This document shows, piece after piece, positions 44,892-54,385 of a DNA stretch of 64,000 nt (position 1 is the stretch's first letter; each line of letters opens with the position of its first letter). This DNA is from Tubulanus polymorphus (lineage: Eukaryota; Nemertea; Palaeonemertea; Tubulaniformes; Tubulanidae): NCBI RefSeq assembly GCF_964204645.1, contig NC_134034.1, positions 5,451,414 through 5,515,413 of the forward strand, written 5' to 3'. A model generated the notes under the pieces. The model saw nothing but the letters and a program-made list of their open reading frames with translations. It made no database searches and was not told the origin of the DNA. The translations under genes were made by a program, and so were the position numbers.

Positions 44892-44985
44892 TTTAATAAC
44901 ATATTTTTTTATTAAAATTGAATTTAGAAGTTATTCATTTATATATGTTATTCATTTATATGTTATTCATATATATGAATATTAA

Positions 44986-45122
44986 AGTAATTGGTAATGT
45001 GTTTGTTCAGGCCAAAGGTTGAGTCGAGTGAGTAGAAAAACAAATTCGAGCGTGCGAGAATTTATTTTTCTACTCACTCGACCTCTCGACCTTTGGCCTG
45101 AACAAACACATTACCAATTACT
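44986..45122. repeat. Right terminal hairpin of Polinton D
   Basis: Arms AGTAATTGGTAATGTGTTTG (left) and the complement (right), closing at AATTC-GAGCGTGCGA-GAATT. The right arm is several bases longer than the left near CGACCTCTCGACC. It ends about 300 bp before the GPCR gene. Confidence 0.85.
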
Positions 45123-45232
45123 GACCATCTCCGGTGCTTGCGATACATCATTTGTCAAATGATTACTCCAAGGATACATATAGGCGGCATAAATCGTATT
45201 ATAACGTGTATACCTGTGTATCATCAATTAGT

Positions 45233-45440
45233 AAATTTCATGTTTCTGGTGTAAAAAAATCTCCGATTGCAAAATAAGTGAGGACGTGTATCGATTTTAA
45301 TGACTCATGATACAGGATACTGATATCGATGCAGCGCTAATTAAATTAGGGTTTGGTCGAGACCAGACAAAAAATATTTCTCTCTCGCATTGAGTGGATC
45401 GGACCTGAGTAGATCGGACCGCGACATTATCCGCTCCTAT
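45233..45440. repeat. Inverted repeat arm 1 around the GPCR gene
   Basis: GPCR upstream region from TTCATGTTTCTGGTGT through the start codon. It is the reverse complement, with substitutions and small gaps, of 47288-47470. Confidence 0.75.
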
Positions 45441-46551
45441 GGATGAAAACATGACGACTCCATCAGTTGACTCTAACACGAAGGTTAGAGTCTATGCTCC
45501 AGCCGAGCCAATCGATGGCTCAATTTATCATCGTAATAACTGCGGGGTTAGACTATACACTTATGACATATATCTTTATCTTTGCGGAGCGTTCCCCGTC
45601 ATGATACTCGGCATTCTCTTAAACATTTTGGTTATCGTTACCTTGCGAGCACAGAGTTCAACTCACATCTCGTTTTATCTTTTACGCTGTTTAGCTTTGT
45701 TGGACGTAACGTTTTTGATATGGCGCGGGATACAAGGACCAGTACGTTATCTACTAGCATTTTTAATACAAGGAGAGTTTATATTTGAAGTACGGTGGCA
45801 TTCTTATTTCATGCCATGGCTTTACGTCATAGCATTAGTACCACGATATGCATCTCAATTGACACGGAACTGGTTAACCGTCGGTGTCGTCGTTCAACGA
45901 ACTTTATCAATTTTATTTCCATTTTTTGCTAAACGAACTATTACGAAATATCGAATCAAAGTCATGATAGTTTTATGTTTTATAATTTTCGGACTGCTTT
46001 ATAGTCCGTATTTCGCTACCATCAAAATCATTTACTTTTTCGATGTCTGCTCAAATCGTCTTCAAATGAAACTTGAAGAAAAGAAATCGAAACGATTGAA
46101 AGCAATTTTCTCGTCGATTTTTGCTGTTTATGGACCATTTTTTAAGGAATACCTGCCTATTTTACTATTAATTGTTTTCAATACTATTATGATAATAAAA
46201 CTGCGACAAATTCAGGCTAAACGTAAAGAAGATTTCACATCACACGGAGGTGAGGATAAAAATAGAAGTATTGATATTAAAGCTACTAAAATGGCAATAT
46301 CAGTTGTTTTGGTTTTTCTGGTTTTTGAAACACCCGTTTCTTTCTCTACAGTATATCGTCACATACGGGTTCGCTTCGATCTTCCTCCTTTGCCAGACGA
46401 GTGGCATATGTATGTCGATCCAATTTTCTGGGCTCTTTTTCCACCGTTAAATTCGACCACTAACTTTTTCCTGTACTGTATTGTGAATAGTACGTTTAGG
46501 AAAACAGCTCTTAAATTTATACGAGACCGATGTCAACGAAACGCGACATGA
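45439..46551 (+). CDS. Class A (rhodopsin-like) GPCR, FMRFamide-receptor-like, single exon
   Basis: 370 residues with seven membrane segments and an intact frame. Likely a peptide receptor at the cell surface. TM1 contains GILLNILVIVTL (N1.50), TM2 CLALLDVTFL (D2.50), the end of TM3 VVVQRTLSILFPF (QRT in place of DRY/ERY), TM4 FIIFGLLYSPYF, TM5 LPILLLIVFNTIMIIKL, TM6 KMAISVVLVFLVFETPVSF, and TM7 TTNFFLYCIVNSTF (a variant of NPxxY lacking the Pro). A second ATG at codon 5 is possible. Ligand unknown; the FMRFamide-like label rests on overall pattern. Confidence 0.8.
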   Translation: MDENMTTPSVDSNTKVRVYAPAEPIDGSIYHRNNCGVRLYTYDIYLYLCGAFPVMILGILLNILVIVTLRAQSSTHISFYLLRCLALLDVTFLIWRGIQGPVRYLLAFLIQGEFIFEVRWHSYFMPWLYVIALVPRYASQLTRNWLTVGVVVQRTLSILFPFFAKRTITKYRIKVMIVLCFIIFGLLYSPYFATIKIIYFFDVCSNRLQMKLEEKKSKRLKAIFSSIFAVYGPFFKEYLPILLLIVFNTIMIIKLRQIQAKRKEDFTSHGGEDKNRSIDIKATKMAISVVLVFLVFETPVSFSTVYRHIRVRFDLPPLPDEWHMYVDPIFWALFPPLNSTTNFFLYCIVNSTFRKTALKFIRDRCQRNAT

Positions 46552-46617
46552 TCAAATAATATGTCAAACTCGGACAAAGTCATCGGATAAGTCGTCATAT
46601 TACTGAAGTCGTCTCTG

Positions 46618-46826
46618 TTTAAAGCCCAACGCACACAGCAAAACATGTGTTTTGCCGAAACAGAAAACACGTCTTTTAGAAAACGCTTTTTGCTCGTGAA
46701 AAACGTTTTTCAGTTCGGCGTTTTGTGTTTTGCCTCCCCCGCACACGGCATAACAAAAAAACATCGAAAACGTTTTTCCACGAGGAAAAAACGTTTTTTT
46801 CAGTGCCGTGTACGTTGGGCTTTAAA
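46618..46826. mobile_element. MITE with TTTAAAGCCCAACG termini
   Basis: About 209 bp with inverted ends TTTAAAGCCCAACG and CGTTGGGCTTTAAA. The interior has repeated AAAACGTTTTT/TTTTGCC words and is itself partly palindromic. TTAA within the termini may hide the target duplication. In the 3' flank of the GPCR. Confidence 0.65.
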
Positions 46827-47287
46827 ATTCAATTTGTACTTCCAACATAATTACGAATTGATAATCGTCATTTGTATGAGTTGGCGATATAATGATCGTC
46901 CCATCTAAAAAGATAGCCCGTAAAGTGAGTTTGATTTTTTTCATTCTAGAAAACACGAATATGCCATTGTAAAATCTTTCATGCACCTGGTATATATCCA
47001 TTTTATGTTTCATTTACATTAAAGTCAAGTTATTACAAAATGTTCCCATGACTGCAATTGTAGCAACTCGGATTTCCATGTAGTTGCAAGGGGAACGTAG
47101 CTCGATGGCGATCAACAAACAGACAACCGATGTAGAATAATCGATATAGCAGTTTTAATCCAGAGTCGGAGATCCACTCGGTCGACAATCGTAAAATTTC
47201 TCTTTTTGTTCGACACATTACACATCACATTTATACACACATAATACTCAAACAAAAACAAAGACAGATGCCTTCGTGTTAGATTCT

Positions 47288-47470
47288 GTCCACGGATGCA
47301 GTCGTCATGATATTATCCATTGGAGCGGATGATGATGTCGCGGTCCGATACTCAATGCGAGAGAGAAGCGCTGCATCGATATCAGTATCTGTATCACGAG
47401 TCATTACAATCGATACACGTCCTCACTTATTTTGCAAACTGAGATTTTTCACACCAGAAACATACTATGA
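47288..47470 (-). pseudogene. Truncated inverted copy of the GPCR 5' end
   Basis: On the minus strand an ATG at about 47322 is preceded by CCGCTCCA and followed by codons for DNIMTTASVD, matching the GPCR start (DENMTTPSVD). The sequence upstream of it matches the GPCR promoter region. Homology ends after about 15 codons, so only the promoter and first codons remain. Confidence 0.65.
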
Positions 47471-49025
47471 AATTTTAGGTATTCTATTCCACTAATGAGG
47501 ACTATCCAGCTATCCCACTAGACGTGCGCATCAGTGCGACACCCCTGTCAAATCTTCATTTTCACTGAACTTTCTTTCATCTTTCTTTCTTTCATCTTTC
47601 CCTAATCAGTAATTGGGCAAATCACTTCTCTAGACCTTTTAGGTTCATCTATATGGTGAATTTACCACTCAAAGAATTTGAGAATCCGATTGTACCACTT
47701 AAATGCATCGCGAGCCCTGGAGATGGTCACCTGATGTCACATCCAATAAATTTGGCACTGAAAAATACAAATAGGCCTACATGTAGAACAAAGATCAAAT
47801 TAGAAACGAGAAATCATGCTCTAATCCTTTATCATTCTCGAAAGTGATTTTGTGGGAAATTCCAAGGGCATTGCAGTAGTTCTAAATGACGATGGCTGAT
47901 CCTGGGACTGCAGTTGCTGAACGGTAACGAGCCCAAACCACACCAAAATCTTCTATATCTAAAAACAAGAGATTTGAGTGCTCTGTTCACATATTAGCGC
48001 GTAAATTCAAGGGAAATCCTGCTTATGGCTCACAGGCCAGCATCTTAAGCAATGCATTGAAGTGGTTTTCGCCCCACATACCCAACCTTTAGACAGGAGG
48101 AGTATACTAGCAGCAAAATTCGAAATGAACGTGAAACAAATTTTTCATCAGATAAACTTTCGTTGATATGTGCCCCAAACAAATGTTTCTTAGGGTCCTG
48201 AATGGTGTTTCGAATATTCAATCGTACCACGGAGTTTCGTTTTGGAGTCATGATCGTCATGATCAGGAACGCATTTTGCGATCGACCAACTCGGCAGTGA
48301 TATGACTTCCAAGATGGCGGCACCTGGTTTTATGGGACCACTATTCCAAAAGCTTCTATATCCTGTAGTAAAATCAAGAAATTCGAGCGTTTAGTTCATA
48401 TAAGCGCGTAAATGCAGAGGAAATCCTGCTTACGCCTCATAGGCCAACTAAGATTTTGTCCACCCATACAGTAATAATAAAAACGCTTAGCCACCCTACT
48501 TTCAATACTTACCCGTCAAAATACATTATTATTGATGTTTGTACAAATTAATGATTGATCATTGCGTATGTTTATCGACATGGTTCTCGGGAACTATGGT
48601 GGTCAGTTACAAAGTGGACTCATGGGCACGGAATCATACATTTATGGGTGGCCCAATCATTTCTTATTTCAACAAACACAATAATGAATCACCCTAATTG
48701 AATCTTAATTCAAATTACAGTAAAGCCGTAATAAGTGGATCTGTCAGAGGTTGTGCATTTTACGAAAACACACTGTCTATTCCAGATTTAGATATCGAAC
48801 CAGTTCCGTGATTAATGTATAATACCATACAATTTACCTCTACCATTCGTCGCGTAGACGTCATTGTATTCAGGAAAACCTGTTTTTGGATACAGAAAAT
48901 ATCGGAGATAATGGAAAATATAAAACCTTAACACTAAGGCAAATACATAAACAGGGTCTATATCGCACATATATATCATGTACCCGGTACAGTAGCCTAC
49001 ACCTTAAAGTGTTCTAAACTGGGAA
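47471..49025. other. Intergenic stretch with an 85-bp direct repeat
   Basis: Segments at about 47955-48040 and 48350-48455 are diverged direct repeats (both contain GCGCGTAAAT and GGAAATCCTGCTTA). No gene recognised; the rest looks like ordinary intergenic sequence upstream of the Ly6 gene. Confidence 0.45.
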
Positions 49026-51837
49026 ATGAAAATGAAATTACTTTCAGCGGAATGTGCATTAGCAGTAATTCTAGTAGGTTTTACGGGTAAGTTGCCTTTT
49101 ACCATACATGTGTAGCCTACCAATGGTGCCCTTTTTATCTGTCTTCACCAACTTCTCAGAAGAAAGATTGATTTTTTAACCAAAAATCAACACTTTGATT
49201 TTAAAAGGGCATTTTTGAATTGCCTTCCGGAAGGCATGGAAGGTAAGCTGTATCCACCCCTGGTAGCTTGAGGCCAGGTGCCCTCCCCCCACAACCTAGG
49301 CGTTTTTAAAAATGTTTCGTTCAAAATGGTTCCATTTTAGAGGATTTCAGGTTAACTGCAGCTTTTCTCAGCAAATTCTGAATATTGCGAAAAGCAAACG
49401 GTAATTCTGTGCACCAACAAATTAAACTATTTTCTTTCAACCGAGGGCCAGGGAATTCATCCGTCAAATGTACAAAGATTTCTGTTTGGAGGATTAATAG
49501 ATTGATTTTAGGTTTTTTCAAAATTGTCAGAAAACCAAATGATCTAACGGGTTTCAGTAACACTGGCTATGTACAATAACCTAACTTATTACGTAAGTTC
49601 AGTAGCATCGGACATTAATGTCCGATGCCATCAGGAAGCCTCAGCTCTCGGAATTCAGGCAGAGAATGGTCAGGATGGCCATCTTGCGTATGATCAACCA
49701 AATTTTTCGAAGGCCCCTTGAGGATACAAGGAAGATCAGGATAATTGAATGAAGCGTCATAAAAATGTACACACTTTGAACACTTAAAAAGACTTCAGAG
49801 TGTTTGGGAAGCATTTCTATAACCTTCCCCCGTTTCTAAGCATAAACATTTGCAACTGAAGATCTTCCACGTCCTGCGAGTTCATGTCCTAGGGTTCCTT
49901 TCTGACTAGGAATTGAGAATGAATACAGAGAACTTAAGCCTACTTGGCGTAGTAAAAGCTAGATTATCACGTTCATACGTATGGTCTCCAGCAATGACAA
50001 CACCGCATAAGGAAGTGAATTTGAAAATAAACATTTTATCCTACACTCACCAAAGTAATCACACTCGCTATCCCTCAATGAGTGTAGTCAACATTGGTGT
50101 TATTTTTGATAATTCTTTTTCATTTGGGTGACTAAATAAAAAGTGTGTAAGAAAGCAAACTTCCATCTATATTGCCTCAGTAAGATACGCCGGACATCCT
50201 ATCGATTTTGAAACATGTAAAACTGCTGTCTATTCGCCACAGTCATTTCGATCAACGCACGCGGACCCCAGCACCATTCCCGAGAAACTGCGTCTGGGCC
50301 TGCTGCCAGTGACCTGTCAGCCACGCGACGTATTTTCCTGCCATTTATTTCTTAACAATAAATGGCTCCGACACGCGGCGTTTGTTCCAATGCCAGTAGA
50401 AACAATTTTTAGCAGGTTTTAATTCGTAGTTTATACGCACTAATTGATCAATCATTAATGCTACGAATTATACATAATTCATAGAAAATAAGAATTAAAT
50501 AAAATCCGTATAACGTCTAATGCGTAGAAAAACCACGGTCCCAAGAGATACACTGGAATTAAGCGAGGTTGACTTTAGTCTTAAACCCCGGATTTTACCA
50601 CTGAAACCGTGACCTTGACTTATACTCCGAGCCGAGAATATTTTCAGGTTACAAGAAATATTAAGCAACGATGTTTGTTTACAAATTCGACCAACATAGA
50701 ACACAATGCTCATCTTCTGTTATAATTGTTTAATTGATTATTCATAATAACAGCATGACTATTCATGAATTCATACAATATTCATACATTGAAAATTCAT
50801 AATTATTATGACTTTATATTAAAAAAAAACACTTTAATATGAAACAATAGCCTACGTTCATAAATGCACTAGAAAAACTTCCTTAGATAGCAGAACATGG
50901 GATATTGGGGAATAAATCTCAATTGGTTACCAAAAACGATACCTCCCTCATCACTTAAAAGAAACCAGAAATCAGAAAGGCGGTATCAATTTTGAATGGC
51001 CTAACACGAATTAAAGATATATTAAAAATCTGCAGAGGAATTGAATGTACAAATGAATTAATTAAGTGTTCAACCAATTTGCCTTTAGAGAAATGTGGCT
51101 CCGTTTACTACACCACGGTAGTAATCAATGTTCACAAATACAAATGTATTTTAGAACAAGTATAGTACATTTTTTGGTTCATGGACGTATTTACTGTAGA
51201 AAGGTGTTAACTTTAACATGTACATAGGCCTAAATGCATTTCTAAAAATATTTTCAGTTTCTGAAGGATTGGTGTGCTTCTCCTACACGTGTAAAGACAA
51301 TAAATGCAATGTTGGCGATAAAACCACAGCGAAAAACTTCTGTACCCAAGAAGCTGCTCACTGTTTTGTACGCATCCGCCATGTGAACGCCAAGAAGAAA
51401 CAACTGTCTTAAAAGGATTAAGCATTTTATTTTTCAGTTTGATATTACAAGAGCAAATACAAACACATAAACACATTGACTTATCAATTACATACTTCAT
51501 CGTCAATGATCTAATTTTTTGTTTCATAAAAATAATCCGAAATCAGGAAATTTAATATGTGTGATTACCAGTAGCCTATATAAAGACATGTTTTTACATG
51601 TTATTCTTTTTTTTGCAGAAAAAGGTCGGCAAGACGCAAGACAAGGAGTATGTAACAAAAGGATGTGCAAAAACTTGCAATGATGAACAGAATAATGACA
51701 GAGACAATGTCGGCACAGTTGATATGTACTGCTGCAATGAAGATGCATGTAATGGCACAGAATACAAATTCGCAACAATTATCCCATTCATATCCGTCTG
51801 TGTAGCCCTCATTGTACATACAATACAAAATATCTGA
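49026..51837 (+). CDS. Ly6/uPAR three-finger, GPI-anchored-type protein (3 exons)
   Basis: Exons 49026-49086, 51258-51367 and 51619-51837, total 390 nt, 129 residues. Junctions are GG|GTAAGT / TTTTCAG|TT (phase 1) and TTT|GTACGC / TTTTTGCAG|AAA (phase 0). Exon 1 encodes a signal peptide (KLLSAECALAVILVGFTG). The mature part has exactly ten cysteines spaced as in Ly6 proteins (VCFSYTCKDNKC ... FC ... HC ... GC..TC ... CCNEDACN), with the hallmark CC-D-CN end, then a hydrophobic C-terminus (FATIIPFISVCVALIVHTI) expected for GPI attachment. The domain is split between fingers by the second intron. AATAAA at 51987 could end the transcript. Ligand or role unknown. Confidence 0.85.
49605..49628. 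repeat. 24-bp perfect palindrome in Ly6 intron 1
   Basis: GCATCGGACATT followed by its exact reverse complement. It marks the edge of a repeat copy (about 49620-49760) that resembles 59270-59370 (CCATCTTG, AGATCA, GAAGCGTC words). Confidence 0.7.
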
Positions 51838-54385
51838 TTGAAATGTACTTAAATGATGGAACCTTGGTACGATAAACTGGAGTGGACCAGAAAATTTCAT
51901 TATAAAACCAATACATTAATTAGTTAGTTATACCTAGTTTGAATGAAACACATTTTGTCATTTAGAAATAATTTCGAATCATTTAGAATAAATAGTTTTT
52001 CTTTGTTATAAGTGATTGATTGTTGTACATGTATCTGTACTCTTGTGCCAGAATAATTGAGGACGAGTACCATACTTTATTGTGCTGTACGCGATACAAC
52101 TCAGCAAGAAACGCTTTGCACACACAATATTTTCTATTCAAATTCATTGATTTATTGAGCACTAGATCCCACAGTCTGAGTATAAGAACAGGGAAATACC
52201 TCATTAGGATGTTAAGTGAAAGAAAGCGGTTTGTTGTTGACGAGTAACGTCACCTTTATCATATATATGAATGTCACATAAGTAATGTAATACTTTGACA
52301 AATAAAGAAATATCATGTACCACCACAGTTTGTTATGAGGTTCAACTACATGTAAAATATCAAAATAAGCCTTATAATTATCAAACAATGCTTCATCGAT
52401 TGATAAGGCCACGCAAAGAAATTGCTTGTTTCTCATCAGTTTCATTTTCTGTGCGCGCGTCAAAGTGTCGGTAAAAATAACAAGAAACAAAATTCTTAAT
52501 GTGGACTTCCATAAAATTAACATGAGAGTACGATTTATCCACCATCAACATTAAACATGACCCAGTTCCACTGTTATGAGTTAAGTATTTTTGACTCAAG
52601 AATTTACTCATTGAAAATAAACTTTTAACTCTGACTCTAACTGCACAACCGGGTCTGGTACTCTATAGAGTGAAAACTCGATTCCACAAGCATTCCGATA
52701 AACAACCTAATCACATACTGCCCACCCAATTGTTACTGTGGCAGGTATTTCGATAATGATGCTTTCCAGTCCAATTCAAGGTCGTGTTAACACCTAAATT
52801 TCCCCATTTAAAAAAATTAAAAATAGTCGCCCTCATAACTTTTGGAATTTTGGATAAGGCTTTTTATTTCTATCTTTTCTTTTCATAAGGGAGGTAAAAA
52901 TATAAAACCTGCCGCCCTCGTCACTTTTCCAAAAAGGGCTGATGAGAAACAAGGGTATTTCTTTGCATGGCCTAACATCAATATTAGTCAGCGGCAAAAC
53001 TTGACTGCCCTGTCTATGATCCCGCAATTACAAAGCTAAGCTATTTTTACCTTTTGAAAAGGGGCCACAGAATTGAACCCAAATGTAATTCACTACTCTA
53101 ATGTGTCTACATAATTGTGAGCTTTTCAATTGGGCAAAAACAGTTGGCATAGTATTTGTAAAGGAAAAGTTATTTTGCCTGATAGTGAGAAAAATTGTCC
53201 GGCATTGCAGTGTAGCTTGCTCAATGGGCCAGAGGAAAATATTGGCTGAGTTGCTGCGAACCAATAGAAGTAATTGGCCACTGAATAATTCAAAGGTCAA
53301 TAATTTCCATTACGTAGCTTTAAACCAATTACATACCTCAGCTCCTTCAGTGAGCTAATATGAAAAATATCAATAATACAGCGTGACAATTACTATCGGT
53401 ACTTTATTCAACTTTCGTATTAGAATGTCTGTTCATTTTTCCCACAATAATATGTGGAAATTGTCAGAAATAAAACCTTATCGCATGATCATTGTTGTTA
53501 CAGCAGACTCTGCATACCCTAGAATGTTACTTTCTGCTCACACTCACAGTCAGACCTCACAGCTTTTAAATTGCTTCTGATAACATCAGACATCTCCAAG
53601 AAATGCCGAGTACGCCGAAGTTTACCGGTACTTCTTTCATTCCGGATAGAAAGCTGACGCTATACATGAAATTAATCTGGTTCATGATAAAATCAAGAAA
53701 GATTATAAACACCATATTTTACAAACATTTATGAATAAACGGACCCTAAGTAATGTCAGATTCTAGTTTTAGATGGAACCAATACAAATTATTTCAATTC
53801 GTTACAATGATGTTGAACCTGGAAAAAATGAATCAAAATAATAGGATCCATCCAAATAATGATTCAGATATATTGAGGATTTATCTGATTTCTAAATAAA
53901 CCAATGCTTCAATAGTAATTACACCAGATTAGGGATATAAATGCATCATCCAGGAACCAAAACAAAAAAAGTGGTATGTTAAGTGTATTCGACTGGTCAC
54001 TCGTCTCAGCCTTGATGGATATCAATTTGAATTCGGCTGACATATGGGCACAAACAATGTTGATAGATTGGGATTAATATCTTTGATGCAATAAAATGGA
54101 ACGTCAATTACAATAAACTTCCGGGAGCATGACGATTTATTGATCTCTCGTAGATAGTTCGTTACAAATTTCTCATCCGCGTTTGTGAAATTTTTGAGTT
54201 TGTTATCAAACATCAGATTAAACCCGTATCTGAGTTCTTTCACTTTCGCAACAAACGGTTAATAGAATCAAATTTTCCATGCTCCACTTTTCCCTTTCTA
54301 CAGCTTTTCTTCTTAAAAGTGCTTAACCATCGGATACATTGTTCGTCAAAAATCCTTATCAAACTTATCATGAATAGTTGCCCAG
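51838..54385. other. Intergenic stretch between Ly6 and U1-C genes
   Basis: No gene or RNA seen. Contains the probable Ly6 poly(A) signal (51987-51992) and, on minus, a TTTATT at 54136-54141 that could be the U1-C AATAAA signal. Confidence 0.5.

Larger units (their letters stand above)
19260..45122. mobile_element. Compound Polinton/Maverick region (fragments C and D)
   Basis: Bounded by terminal hairpins at 19260-19412 and 44986-45122, both beginning AGTAA outwards. Six-base flanks (ACCGAA left, GACCAT right) do not match, so this is not one clean insertion. Fragment C (19260-25868) has a left terminus and, at 25.75-25.87 kb, half of an opposite terminus. Fragment D (25866-45122) begins inside a gene that is also present at 21.4 kb and runs to the right terminus. 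Together they encode the hallmark Polinton set: polymerase B, rve integrase, packaging ATPase and capsid proteins, almost all broken. Base composition is far more AT-rich than the flanks. Confidence 0.85.

Noticed and set aside
19260..45122. A single intact Polinton
   Set aside because: Flanking six-base sequences do not match, genes are duplicated in part, and a half terminus lies in the middle.
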